NCBI GenBank assembly: GCA_016707205.1 | Contig: JADJHZ010000024.1 | Location: forward strand, 374,838-438,837 | Direction of reading: 5' to 3' | Length of the DNA stretch: 64,000 bases | DNA from: Haliscomenobacter sp. | Lineage (GTDB): Bacteria; Bacteroidota; Bacteroidia; Chitinophagales; Saprospiraceae | Shown here: piece by piece, positions 27,554 to 37,603 of the stretch | Layout: each line of letters opens with the position of its first letter | How positions within the stretch are numbered: the stretch's first letter is position 1 | Notes under the pieces: model-generated | Databases searched by the model: none | The model's input: the letters and a program-made list of their open reading frames with translations, nothing else | Told to the model about the DNA's origin: nothing | Position numbers and translations under genes: made by a program

Positions 27554-30500
27554 ATGCTCCGACTTCTCCTCCTCCTCAGCTCCCTGATCCTCTGCGCTCA
27601 AACAGCCTTTGCCCAAATGTGGAACGGGCAGGACACGCTGTACGGCAACGAATGGATCCGGGAAAATCAATCGTATTTCAAGTTTAAGGTAGCCGAAGAC
27701 GGCGTGTACCGGATCGGGTACGATGCGCTGACCGCTGCTGGCATCCCGGCCGCCCAGATCGCAGGCGGCCAGTACCAGTTGTTTCGGCTCGGCGAGGAGA
27801 CGCCCCTCTACGTCTCGTCCGGAGAAAGCCCGCTTGGCCCGGGCGGGTTCCTGGAATTTTTTGGCCGCAAAAACCGGGGCGAACTCGACCGGTTTCTGTA
27901 CGCCAACCCCGACCAGGAACAACTCAACCCAGAATACAGTCTGTACTCGGATTCGAGCGTGTATTTTTTGACGTGGGGGGCGCCGGGCAAACGGTTAAAA
28001 AACCTGATTCCCGGGCTGGGAGACCTTTCCAACCACAGTTCCATTTCCGAAATAACAATTCATCAACTCCTTCTGGAATCCGCCAGTCACAGCCTTCCTC
28101 CGCTTTTTGGCAGCTATGCCCTGCATGGCACGTATACCCAGGGGGAAGGATTTGGTAGCAGCCGCAACTTCCGCTATACCAAGACCATCGCCCTCGATGG
28201 GTTGGACCTTCAAAAAGAAATCCGTCTTTCTTTCCGGATGAATTCCTGGCCGGAAAGCAACCAAATACAAGTTCTGGTACAGAACCAGCCTATTCTGGAC
28301 ACGACCCTGAACGGCCCCTTTGTGCAGGAATTCTCCTTTACCCTGCCGCCTGGAACGGCCGTTGGAAGCAAATTAACGCTGGAGGTCAAAACCACCCGGC
28401 TATCTTCCATCGCCTTTGTCGGGACCACCTATACGAAATCGCTTGGAGCGGCATCCAAAGCGGAAGGAGGGATCCCATTCTCTTTGGCAGTTCCCGGCAA
28501 CAGTTCCGCTTTTTCATTTCCCTGGACCCTTTCTTCGCCGGGCATTTTGTATTCGCTCAACGGAGAAGCCCGCAGAGAAGCGCTTGTTTCCAATGGGGAA
28601 TCCTTCTTTTCCGCAGCTGGTTTGGCAACCGGAGATACGCTGCTATTGGCTGAAGAAAAAAACATCCGGCAAATTCCTTCTTTGCAGGCCGTCCAAATGG
28701 CCTCCCGGATTCCTGCAACACTCGATTACCTCATCGTCACGGCGGCGCCGTTCATGCAGGGCGCGGCGCAGACGTATGCCGCGTACCGGGCTGGCGCGGC
28801 CGGTGGAAGTTATTCTCCGCTCGCCATCGAATTTGCTGCCTTACAGGACCAATTCGCTTATGGCATCCCCCGCCATCCACTGGCGCTAAAAAACTACCTG
28901 GAATGGTTGAAAAAGCAGAAAATCACCCTGAAGTACCTCTTTTTCATCGGAAAGGGGCTGGAATACCCCACCTACCGCAAGCAGGCGGCGCTCCCCGAGT
29001 GGCTCGTACCCACCTTTGGCACGCCGGCGTCCGACCATTTGTTTGCCGCTCCAAATCCGGCTAAAGCGCCAGAATTTCCTGTCGGGCGCCTGGCTGCTAC
29101 CGACCCGGATCAAGTGCTCGCCTATCTCGACAAAGTACGGGAGTACGAAACCGCCGCTTTGCACCTGGGCGCCTCCGACGAGCGCTACTGGCCAAAACGG
29201 GCGCTACACCTTGCAGGCGGGCAAACCGAGGGCGAAAAAATCGCCATCCGCTACTATCTCGACCAGGGCGCCGCCATTCTCGCCCAGGCGCCTCTGGGCG
29301 GAGAAACGGTTTCGTATTACAAAAACTCCTCGGATATCGTTCAGCAATCTCCTACCGAAGAGATCACGCAGCTGATCAACAAGGGGGTTTCGGTGATCAC
29401 CTTCTTCGGACATTCCAGCTCGAACACCTTCGACTACAGCATCAACGAACCTCAATCCCTCGACAATACCGGCAGGTATCCCATTTTATTCGCCCTGGGC
29501 TGCAACGCCGGGCATATCTTCAACAACTACAAATCCCTCAGCGAGTCGTATGTTTTTGAGCCCCGGAAGGGAGCAGCGGCCTTCTTGGGTACGTCCTCGG
29601 TGGGGTATCTCAACGCCCTGGGGGAGGAGATCAAATCCATCTACCAAAGCATGAACCGCCTGGGAGGAACCGAAACCACCCTGGGCCTGGCCCTGAAAGA
29701 CGCTTTTGAGGCCATGATCAGCCGAAACTCCACTATCGAGCTATCGCTGGTCCAAACCACCATCCTGCATGGCGATCCCGCCCTGAGGATTCCTTTTGCG
29801 CAAGGCCCTGATTTTACCATCGATCCGGCTTCCGTTGGCCTATCCCCCGCCGTGGTCAGCGCCGCCACCGATAGCCTGACGCTCGCCGCAGACCTCCTCA
29901 ACCTCGGCGCCGCGATCCCCGACTCCCTCGAGCTCTTACTGGAATGGACGAACGACCAGGGGCAAACGCTTCGCACCCATTCGTTTACCGTACCAAGCCC
30001 ATCCAACCGGCAGCCCCTGCGCCTTCGCTTTCCCTTCGAACCTGGCGCCACGGTGGGCAATCAGTATATCTCCCTCACCCTCGACCCACGGAATATCCTT
30101 AGCGAATGGCCCGCGCCGCTTGGCGAACAAAACAATACGCTTGCGCTTCCTGGAGGAAGCGCCCGACTGCGCTTTTTTGTTTTTGCCCATTCTATTACCC
30201 CGCTCGTTCCCCCTCCCTACGGAGTCCTCGCCCGGCAGCCGGCAGCGCTCATGGCTTCCACGTCCAACCCCCTGGACCGGACCCAGCGCGCCTATTTCTT
30301 CGAACTCGACAGCGCCGAAACGTTCGACAGCCCGCTCCTCCAGCAGGCGGAGATCAATAGCCTGGGAGGCATCGTGCGCTGGACCATCCCTATTCCCCTT
30401 CAGCCGGATCAAACCTATTTCTGGAGAGTCAGCCAGGATTCTACCGGCGCCGGCGCTTTTGCATGGCAAAACAGCAGCTTCACCTACGCCCCTCAGCGCC

Positions 30501-32533
30501 GGGAAAACTGGCTGATGCGCCATTTCCAGCAATGGGACGATAGCCGCTTTTTCTTCATGAAAGCCGATACGCTCTCCAGGCAACTTCAATTTGGCAATCA
30601 GGTTTCCGCCATACGGGTCCTCACCGGCAGATACCCGGATATCATTCGCCCCGAAGTAGCCGTCAACAACTTCCCCAGCCGCTTTTTCCCTTTCAACAAC
30701 CCCGCTTTTGACGCCGGGTTTTACGCTGCGGTATTCGACGGCCTCACCGGCGCTCCCTGGTACAACCAACTCGGCGGACTGTACGGGAGCCAAATCCAGA
30801 AAGAGCCGCACAATGCCCTGCTGGATTTCATTGCCTTTCCTTACTCCAGTTCCAAAGTCAGTTCCAGGGCCGCGTTGATGGACTTCCTGGAAAAGACCGT
30901 CCCCGACGGCCATTATGTGCTCTTGTTCACCGTGAGCGACAACAACCGCTCGCTACAGGCGGGAACCTGGGCCCAGGACTCGGCGGCATTGGGAAAAAAC
31001 CTGTTCTCGATGCTGGAAAAACAAGGCGCCAGGCAGGTCCGCGCGCTGACCGCTGCCCCGTTCAAACCGTATATTTTCTTTTTCCGAAAAAACCGGCCCG
31101 ATTTTATGCCTACCGAGATCGCCGGCCAGCCCGAGGAGCTGATCTCCGCATCCTGGACCCTCGAAGGCCCCCTGCCCTCTGGCGCTGCGACGAGCCCGGC
31201 CGCCGGCCCGGCAAGTGAATGGAGCTTTCTGGAATGGGGGCTAAAAGCGGGCGAAGCCCTCTCCCCTGCCGACCAGGCCAGCGTGGCGGTCATCGGCGTT
31301 AGCGCGCAGGGAACAGAAACCCGCCTCCTGGAAAATCTCCCTCCGGGAAGAACCGACCTTAGCGCGGTTGATGCCAAAGCATTCCCAAAGCTAAAACTCG
31401 AATACCAGGCTACCGATTCGCTGACGCGCACCCCCCTCCAGCCCGCTTTCTGGGGTATCGGTTACCAGCCTGTCGCCGAACTGGCGCTCGACCCCGCCCG
31501 CTTCTGGAAAGCGCCCGCCGATACCCTGGCCCAGGGAGAACCGCTTCATTTTGAAACGGCGATCAGCAACCTGGGGCCGCAAGCGCTCGAAGGCATCACG
31601 CTGGAATACAGCGTCCTGGCGCCCGGACTACCCCGGGAGGCCAAAAAACAAAAGCTGCCGCGCATATTGCCCGACAGCTTCACGGTAGCGTCCCTGGATA
31701 TTCCCACCGCTGCGCTAAGCGCCCACTCCCAGGTCTTTGTCGAGGTCAACCCCGAAAAAGACCCAACAGAAGTAACCTTCGACAACAACCAGGGCCAGTT
31801 TGCGTTCGACATCCGGAAAGACGACATCCCGCCGGTCCTGAACGTCACCTTCGACGGCCGGACTCTGGTCAACGGCGAACTGGTGCCCGCGCAGCCGGAG
31901 ATCCAGATCCGCTTGCGCGACGAAAACCCCTACCTCGCGCTCGCCGATACCAGCCTGCTGGAAGTGACCCTCACGCCGCCCTCTGCCGCCGGCAAGCCTC
32001 AGCGGCTCAGCTACCGCTCCGACCTCGAATTTGAAGCGGCAACTGCCGGCACGCGCAACGAAGCCCAGATCTGGTACCGCCCCACCCTCACCGAAAGCGG
32101 CCGATACGCCCTCGAAGTACAGGGCCGCGACGCCTCCGGAAATAAATCTGGCGCCCTGAGCTACCGCGTGGAGTTTGAGGTCGACCGCACCAAAGCCCTT
32201 CGGGAACTCGTCAACTACCCCAACCCGTTTTCTACCTACACCCGCTTCGCCTACCTGCTTAGCGGGGGCGAAGCGCCCGCCCGATACCGCATCCGAATAT
32301 ACTCCGTGAGCGGACGCATCGTCAAAGAGCTAACGGAAGCCGACCTTGGGCCCCTTCAGATCGGCAAACACCTCACCGACGGCGGCTGGGACGGTACCGA
32401 CGATTTCAGCCAGCCCCTGGCTAATGGCGTCTACTTGTACCAATTCCTGCTGGAAGACGAAAACGCAGAATTCCTGGAGCAGCCAGATGGCGTGTCTAAA
32501 AACCAGTTTCATAAGCTGGTTATTTTGAGGTAA
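27554..32533 (+). CDS. PorU-type T9SS sortase (C25 gingipain-like), long form
   Basis: 1659 residues with signal peptide MLRLLLLLSSLILCAQTAFA. The caspase-like C25 domain spans roughly 385-770. The catalytic His620 is in FFGHSSSNTFDYS and Cys650 in LGCNAGHIFN. Ahead of it is a propeptide-like N-terminal region starting YRIGYDALTAAGI. Behind it stand several Ig/fibronectin-like beta domains and a C-terminal sorting domain with VNYPNPFSTYTRFAYLLSG and NGVYLYQFLLEDE. PorU cleaves T9SS sorting domains from cargo at the outer membrane and links the cargo to a lipopolysaccharide. Classical PorU is nearer 1100-1300 residues, so this long form matches what is called PorU2. No other T9SS component is in the window. 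Confidence 0.85.
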   Translation: MLRLLLLLSSLILCAQTAFAQMWNGQDTLYGNEWIRENQSYFKFKVAEDGVYRIGYDALTAAGIPAAQIAGGQYQLFRLGEETPLYVSSGESPLGPGGFLEFFGRKNRGELDRFLYANPDQEQLNPEYSLYSDSSVYFLTWGAPGKRLKNLIPGLGDLSNHSSISEITIHQLLLESASHSLPPLFGSYALHGTYTQGEGFGSSRNFRYTKTIALDGLDLQKEIRLSFRMNSWPESNQIQVLVQNQPILDTTLNGPFVQEFSFTLPPGTAVGSKLTLEVKTTRLSSIAFVGTTYTKSLGAASKAEGGIPFSLAVPGNSSAFSFPWTLSSPGILYSLNGEARREALVSNGESFFSAAGLATGDTLLLAEEKNIRQIPSLQAVQMASRIPATLDYLIVTAAPFMQGAAQTYAAYRAGAAGGSYSPLAIEFAALQDQFAYGIPRHPLALKNYLEWLKKQKITLKYLFFIGKGLEYPTYRKQAALPEWLVPTFGTPASDHLFAAPNPAKAPEFPVGRLAATDPDQVLAYLDKVREYETAALHLGASDERYWPKRALHLAGGQTEGEKIAIRYYLDQGAAILAQAPLGGETVSYYKNSSDIVQQSPTEEITQLINKGVSVITFFGHSSSNTFDYSINEPQSLDNTGRYPILFALGCNAGHIFNNYKSLSESYVFEPRKGAAAFLGTSSVGYLNALGEEIKSIYQSMNRLGGTETTLGLALKDAFEAMISRNSTIELSLVQTTILHGDPALRIPFAQGPDFTIDPASVGLSPAVVSAATDSLTLAADLLNLGAAIPDSLELLLEWTNDQGQTLRTHSFTVPSPSNRQPLRLRFPFEPGATVGNQYISLTLDPRNILSEWPAPLGEQNNTLALPGGSARLRFFVFAHSITPLVPPPYGVLARQPAALMASTSNPLDRTQRAYFFELDSAETFDSPLLQQAEINSLGGIVRWTIPIPLQPDQTYFWRVSQDSTGAGAFAWQNSSFTYAPQRRENWLMRHFQQWDDSRFFFMKADTLSRQLQFGNQVSAIRVLTGRYPDIIRPEVAVNNFPSRFFPFNNPAFDAGFYAAVFDGLTGAPWYNQLGGLYGSQIQKEPHNALLDFIAFPYSSSKVSSRAALMDFLEKTVPDGHYVLLFTVSDNNRSLQAGTWAQDSAALGKNLFSMLEKQGARQVRALTAAPFKPYIFFFRKNRPDFMPTEIAGQPEELISASWTLEGPLPSGAATSPAAGPASEWSFLEWGLKAGEALSPADQASVAVIGVSAQGTETRLLENLPPGRTDLSAVDAKAFPKLKLEYQATDSLTRTPLQPAFWGIGYQPVAELALDPARFWKAPADTLAQGEPLHFETAISNLGPQALEGITLEYSVLAPGLPREAKKQKLPRILPDSFTVASLDIPTAALSAHSQVFVEVNPEKDPTEVTFDNNQGQFAFDIRKDDIPPVLNVTFDGRTLVNGELVPAQPEIQIRLRDENPYLALADTSLLEVTLTPPSAAGKPQRLSYRSDLEFEAATAGTRNEAQIWYRPTLTESGRYALEVQGRDASGNKSGALSYRVEFEVDRTKALRELVNYPNPFSTYTRFAYLLSGGEAPARYRIRIYSVSGRIVKELTEADLGPLQIGKHLTDGGWDGTDDFSQPLANGVYLYQFLLEDENAEFLEQPDGVSKNQFHKLVILR

Positions 32534-32600
32534 GTGGTTGAGGCGTAAGGCTTAGGGCGTAAGGCGTTGGGTAAGTGAGTGGGTAAGTGGCTTAATAGGT
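32525..32600. repeat. AAGGCGT/TAAGTGG heptamer array behind the sortase gene
   Basis: GGCGTAAGG and GGGTAAGTG units fill the gap between convergent 3' ends. Confidence 0.55.
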
Positions 32601-33830
32601 AGAATGGTATAAGTAGCGATGGGCGACCGCTTCGGGGGAAAAGCGGGAGCGAAGGTCTTCTAAGGCCGCTGTATCCAGACATAGGTGCGGCAGATTATCC
32701 AGAAAGGATTTGAACAACGCAAAAGAATCCGTTTCCTGGGCAACCTCGGGGGAATACAGGCATAGAAACGTCGGGCAGCCTGCAAATAGTTGTGCGGTGG
32801 GATCCTCCGGATGCTGGGCAACATGGAGGACGGGTTTGCCTGATATAAGGTACTCTGGAAGCTTCATAGGAATCATAAATGGGTTTGTGTTGCCTAGGCT
32901 AAAAAGAATATCCATAGCCTCCATTCTTTCTCCTATCTGATGATGCGGATAAAACCCATGATACTCGGCAAATAGAGGAAGTTTTACGCCGGGAATGGAT
33001 GCCGGATGCACCTGCCCATAAAAATGTAGTTTGATTTTTTCTTTCCACTCTGGATACCTGGTAAAAAAATCTTCCAGGAACGAGAGAAAGGAAGCGGGAG
33101 ATCTTAAACCAGGGTATAATGTTCCAAAATATCCTATATTCACAACCTCATCTGCATTGATTTTCTTTTTTTTGAAAACAAATCCTCCACTCATCGGCAA
33201 GACATGCGGTACTTCAACTACACGGGTATTGGAGTCGCTCAATTTTTGGAAATAAGATTTCAATGATGAGGTGTTGACAAAATTCCAATCAGCTCGCTGG
33301 ACAATCAACTGTTCCATCCATTTTTTCAATCGTCCAAACAGGCTTCCCCTCTCCCCAAAGATCAATGCCACTGGAGTAAAAGGGTCTCCATAATCAGCAA
33401 ACCAAGGCAACATAGGAAATCGCCATCGAACGGCAAGTCCAATCAAATGGCTGGTGAAAGGAAGACCTATAGAATAAACGCGTTCTATCTCTTTTGCCAG
33501 GATAAGCTCTTTTGCTTTAAGAACACCGGCCGGCCACCAAAACAAGGAAGAATCAAGCCAGATATACCGTTTGGGCTGCTTTTTTTTATATACTTGATGG
33601 AGCGCATTCTTTTTTCGCCCAATACCTCCATGGACCTTATTGAATCGAAAACGGGGGCGAATAATGCGGACTCCTTCTTGTTCCAAATAATCTGGGCAAT
33701 CGGGCCTTTGCCGGCTTATTACCCAGACCTCATGGCCCCATTTAACAAATGCGGATGCAATTCTCATCCAGCGATAAGCTCTCGCATTCTCTTCCGGAAA
33801 AAAAGTGGTACTTATCAAAAGAATGCGCAT
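32592..33830 (-). CDS. Glycosyltransferase, GT4-like (GT-B fold)
   Basis: 412 residues. The N-terminal acceptor-side Rossmann domain begins MRILLISTTFFPEENARAYR. The C-terminal donor-side domain has NIGYFGTLYPGLRSPASFL, then a nucleotide-sugar-binding region near MEAMDILFSLGNTNPFMIPMKLPEY..GKPVL. It lacks the strict EX7E motif in an obvious form. Last gene of a minus-strand set wecE-like transaminase, sulfotransferase, GT, GT with gaps of about 12 bp. Probably adds a sugar to a surface polysaccharide; donor and acceptor unknown. Confidence 0.85.
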   Translation of the reverse strand: MRILLISTTFFPEENARAYRWMRIASAFVKWGHEVWVISRQRPDCPDYLEQEGVRIIRPRFRFNKVHGGIGRKKNALHQVYKKKQPKRYIWLDSSLFWWPAGVLKAKELILAKEIERVYSIGLPFTSHLIGLAVRWRFPMLPWFADYGDPFTPVALIFGERGSLFGRLKKWMEQLIVQRADWNFVNTSSLKSYFQKLSDSNTRVVEVPHVLPMSGGFVFKKKKINADEVVNIGYFGTLYPGLRSPASFLSFLEDFFTRYPEWKEKIKLHFYGQVHPASIPGVKLPLFAEYHGFYPHHQIGERMEAMDILFSLGNTNPFMIPMKLPEYLISGKPVLHVAQHPEDPTAQLFAGCPTFLCLYSPEVAQETDSFALFKSFLDNLPHLCLDTAALEDLRSRFSPEAVAHRYLYHSTY

Positions 33831-33842
33831 AGATATTGCATT

Positions 33843-34986
33843 TCAATGGATTATCAATTCCCGGTACAAGGCGCTTAATAACTCACATCCAAATGAAATG
33901 GAAAACTCCTCTTCCATCTTTTTTCTGGCTTCCTGTGCGTAAAGATCGTACACTTCCTGATCTAACTGAGCAAAGCGGATCATACAATCAGCCAACCCTT
34001 GTATATCTCCTTCTTCTGCCAACAGCCCGGTGCGTTCGTGTTCGACTTCAAAAGGAATATCGCAATGCCTCGCAGCAAGTACAGGCAATCCGGTAGCCTG
34101 GGCATCCAGTAAGGCGATAGGGGCTCCGCCTTCCATATCCCCATCCTGCGAATGAACGCTTGGCTGAAAGAACACTTGGTATTCCTTCAACACAGCATGC
34201 AACTCCGCATAAGGCAAAGGGCCAAACAGCTTTACCCTCCCCTGCAGAGGAGACTTTTGGATACGCCTTTGTATTTGTTGCGCAATCCGGGGATCTTTGG
34301 CCCCTCCATATAGATCCAGGGTAATATCCCACCCTTGATCCAGCGCTCTTTCCATTGCGTCTAATCCCAAAAGATGTCCTTTTTCTCTGTTAATGTCGCA
34401 ACCTGTACCATTTTAAGCTTTCCAGTAGACTTTTCCTAGAAAAAAAAGGAATTACGCCAACATCTACTCCTAAACGCACGAGGTGAATTTTGGAAGCAGG
34501 GCACCCCAGGTTTTCCAGTTCCTTTACAGCATAGGGGCCTTCGCAAGTAAACGCGGTTGCCAGATCAAACATGCGAGCATACGCTATCCGATAGTGTGGC
34601 CTATCAAATAAAATTTTACCATAATCGGATCCATAAAAGGAGACCAGCGTCGGAATCCCCAACTTTTTTCCCAGATAAGCATAATCCGCACCGATATTGC
34701 CAAAATGGCAATGGATTAAATCAAAGGACTCTTTCTTGATGTACTCCTTCAGAAAAAGGTCAAAGAGCTTGGTTTTTCGAAAAAAAATGTGAATCCCCCA
34801 ATGAAACATTTTAGGGAAAAAATATTTTGGATTCAGCCAGTAGCGAAACCCTGGATCAGAATAGGAATTCGGAATATAGGTCAGTCCTGCAATATGCGTC
34901 TCAACCTCCGGGGTGTTCCGGATTTGCTGGAATGCCCAAATCATGGTCAAAGGAAGGTAATCCGAAAAAACGTGTACAACCCGCAT
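33843..34986 (-). pseudogene. Glycosyltransferase, GT4-like, split by two single-base deletions
   Basis: The N-terminal half (34986 to 34390) begins MRVVHVFSDYLPLTMIWAFQ and contains HCHFGNIGADYAYL and VSFYGSDYGK. It stops early after LLESLKW. The C-terminal half (from about 34370 to 33843) contains GPLPYAELHAVLKEYQVFFQPSV and the sugar-nucleotide motif EGGAPIALLDAQATGLPVLA, which is the typical GT4 E-x7-E pattern. Reading across the gap needs one extra base at an A4 run (about 34415) and one at an A5GG run (about 34385), giving KMVQVATLTEKKGHLLGLDAM. Sequencing error in homopolymers is as likely as true decay. Confidence 0.8.
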
Positions 34987-34998
34987 ACGTTCCAGCTT

Positions 34999-35832
34999 TT
35001 ATGGATAAAATAAGGGATAGCCAAGAAAATGCATTTGCGATGCGCAAAGCCGCTCAATCCGGAGTAAATTATCCTCCCCAAAGAATAGTTCCCACGGCAC
35101 ACTCGCGTTCCCAGGAGGTTGAAATGGGATATCAACAAATGGCGAAACATCTTTTTTTATCGGCAGTGCAAGTGCTGAACAAAGACGATAGATGGTTTCG
35201 GCTTTGTCGGCTTTGAATTTTTCATATGGTACCAAAATCAATTCCGATTGATTTTCCTGATAAATATTAGTCGCCCGCACCCATCTTCCTGCCAGAGAGT
35301 CAATATAATGGGCGCTTAATATATTCAGCCAGGAATTGTCAAGAATTCCCCGCCACTGGTCTAGCGCCCCCAGGCGAGCTGGATCCAAATGGGTTAAATT
35401 TCCCGGAATCTGAACGCGATCCAAAATACTCCGGATATTATCCCTCGGATCCCGGACGATAAACACCTTGGGCGCATCCGGGTACAAATCCCGGAGCTGG
35501 TCGTAAAAAAACGTCAGGTTGCATTCTTTGATTAGTTCCCGGGAAAATTCAAACTTAGCCCGCTGGCGGATCGCTTCTTTCAGGGGAAGCCGGTTGTGGT
35601 AGAGGTCTTCGAGGATATGCTGGGAGAACCCGCGCAGGTAGGTTTCTTCCGTTTTACCGGCGGCGAGGGCCAGGAGTTTGGCGATGGCGGTGGTGCCCGA
35701 TTTTTGGTTGCCGAGGAGGAAAACCGGGCGCGGATGCAGGGAGAAAAACGGATAAAGGAGCGCTCTTCCCCAGGGCCGTTTCAGGGCGCTGCGGAAGTAG
35801 CGGGCATTCGTCCAGGGTTGCGGCAGGTTCAT
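34999..35832 (-). CDS. Sulfotransferase
   Basis: About 277 residues from ATG 35832 (MNLPQPWTNARYF); the open frame upstream belongs to the preceding transaminase in another frame. The PAPS-binding P-loop is LLGNQKSGTTAIAKLLAL (about residue 36), and the 3'-phosphate motif is FIVRDPRDNIRSILDR (about 120). Acts in the cytosol, moving sulfate from PAPS to a sugar or lipid hydroxyl. The ATG overlaps the stop of the transaminase gene (ATGA), indicating coupled translation. Its setting among glycosyltransferases suggests a sulfated surface glycan, which is inference. Confidence 0.88.
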   Translation of the reverse strand: MNLPQPWTNARYFRSALKRPWGRALLYPFFSLHPRPVFLLGNQKSGTTAIAKLLALAAGKTEETYLRGFSQHILEDLYHNRLPLKEAIRQRAKFEFSRELIKECNLTFFYDQLRDLYPDAPKVFIVRDPRDNIRSILDRVQIPGNLTHLDPARLGALDQWRGILDNSWLNILSAHYIDSLAGRWVRATNIYQENQSELILVPYEKFKADKAETIYRLCSALALPIKKDVSPFVDIPFQPPGNASVPWELFFGEDNLLRIERLCASQMHFLGYPLFYP

Positions 35833-36979
35833 GGCTTGAAAAATTCGGCTACCATGGCGACAATACGGTCTACTTCGTTTTCCCGCAACTGCGGATACAG
35901 CGGCAGCCGAAGCAGGCGCAAGCTTTCCCCGATGGCGGCGCGGTCGTCGCCGGCCACCCGGCCATAGCGCCTCCCCGCCGGCGAAGCGGAAAGCGGCGCG
36001 TAATGGGGAAGCCGCCTGGATGCCCTGCCCTTCCAGGTAGCGCAAGAGCTGCTCCCGAACCCCCTGAATCCGGGCATTTGATGAAAAACAAGTGCGCATT
36101 AAAGGCTTGCCAGGGCGTCAGGGCGGTATACCTGCAAGCCGCTCCTGGAGGCCATAGGCAGATAACGCCTCGTAGTAGCGGTTCCACAGCGCCCGGCGCC
36201 GGGCGTTGACTTCGTCCGCATGCCGGAGTTGAACATGCAGAAACGCAGCATTCAATGCGCTCATCACGTAGCTGGAGCCCAGGGTTTGCCACTGGTAGTT
36301 TCGGGGGGTCCGGGTTTTATCCGTTCCTTTTTCGGCAATCTGGAGAAATTTTTCCAGGTCGGCCTCCTGGCGAAACAGCAACGCTCCTCCCTCTCCGCAG
36401 TGGATGTTTTTGGTGGAATGAAAACTCAGGGCCCCATAATCGCCCAGGGTTCCCAGTCCTTCCTGCCCGTATTTAGCGCCGATGCCATGGGCAGCGTCTT
36501 CGATCAGCGCCAGGCCATGGGCTTCGGCCAACGCCCGAAGGGCGTTCATGCCGCACGCCACGCCGCCGTAGTGCATCGCCAGGATGGCGCGGGTGCGCGG
36601 GGTGATGGCCTGTTCCGCCGCTGCGGGGTCGAGGTTCATCGTCAGCGGATCGATCCCTGCAAAGACCGGGGTTGCTCCGCGCAGGGCCACGCAATTGGCC
36701 ATGGAAGGGAAGCCGTAAGCGGGTACGATCACCTCGTCGCCGGGGCCCCACCTCCTGCAGGAGGCCGATCGCTTCCAGGGCATGGGTGCAGGAAGGCATG
36801 AGCAACACGTGCCCCGCCCCTTGCCTCGCTTGGATTTGTTGGATACAAGCTTCGTGGAAAGGGCCCGGAGCGCCCAATTGACCGCTTTGCAGCAGTTCCT
36901 TCAACGCCGCTTCCTCCTCCCCCGAGAGGTAGGGGCGGTGAAAAGGAATCTGGACAGCGTTGGACCGGTTTGCGTTCAT
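35829..36979 (-). pseudogene. wecE: WecE/RffA-like dTDP-4-amino-4,6-dideoxygalactose transaminase, with several frameshifts
   Basis: Start at ATG 36979 (MNANRSNAVQIPFHRPYLSG). Pieces in three frames line up with the WecE family: GQLGAPGPFHEACIQ and LLMPSCTHALEAIGLL. Next come GDEVIVPAYGFPSMANC and the PLP lysine in LSFHSTKNIHCGEGGALL, then GSSYVMSALNAAFLHVQLR, WQAFNAHLFFIK, REQLLRYLEGQGIQA and HYAPLSASPAGRRYGRV. Frame changes fall near 36745 (CCCC run), 36122, 36060 (G5 run) and 36010. Intact, it would form a PLP enzyme of about 380 residues that aminates a 4-keto sugar nucleotide. Four lesions in 750 bp point to real decay or very poor local consensus. Confidence 0.78.
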
Positions 36980-37603
36980 ACTAAGATTTAGCGGTTCGTT
37001 CTGAATGAATAACGTAGTGGGGGTGTCAACTTGTGTTGGGGCCTCCCCGGGCCCCTGACCGCAGCGTCTGGGCTTTCGGCCACCAAAGTTAATCTTGTAG
37101 GGGGTGCGAGGAAGCAACGCTTTTAAATCGGGAGTTAGCCTGAGTTCAGATCGTTGCTTTTTGGCCTCCCCCTAACCCCCTCCAAAGGAGGGGGGACTGT
37201 GTGGGCAAGGGTTTTGATAGGGCCTGTTAAAAAAAAAATGATGCCATTTTTATATGTTTTTCCAAAATGCGGGGGCTTTTCCTGTTCCCCCTCCTTCGGA
37301 GGGGGCTAGGGGGAGGCCAGTCCCCTGCACCAAGACTGCATGCAATTTATCTTAACTCCATTTGCGCTTTTCCAGACATAACCCCCTACAAGATTAGCTT
37401 CGAAGGCAGGCATGTGCAGACCGCAGCGTCTGGGGCATTACGTCCCGACCGAAGCGTCTGGGGGACAATGCATTGCGTTTACAATCAACTACTTAATTTC
37501 TCATGCCTTACCCCTTGCCCTTGCCCTCAACCACTCACCACCAGCCACCAGCCACTCAACCACTCAATCACCAGCCACTCAACCACCAACCACCAACCAC
37601 CAA
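36980..37603. repeat. Gene-free region with hairpin and GA-rich repeats
   Basis: Contains CCAGAC-GTCTGG-type hairpins near 37055-37075, 37413-37435 and 37447-37463. CCCCTCCAAAGGAGGGG (37177-37197) and its inverted partner CCCTCCTTCGGAGGG (37289-37305) are about 100 bp apart. Also present are two inverted copies of CCCCCTACAAGATTA (about 37088 and 37382) and a CCACTCAACCACC array at 37540-37610. No gene is supported. Confidence 0.6.
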
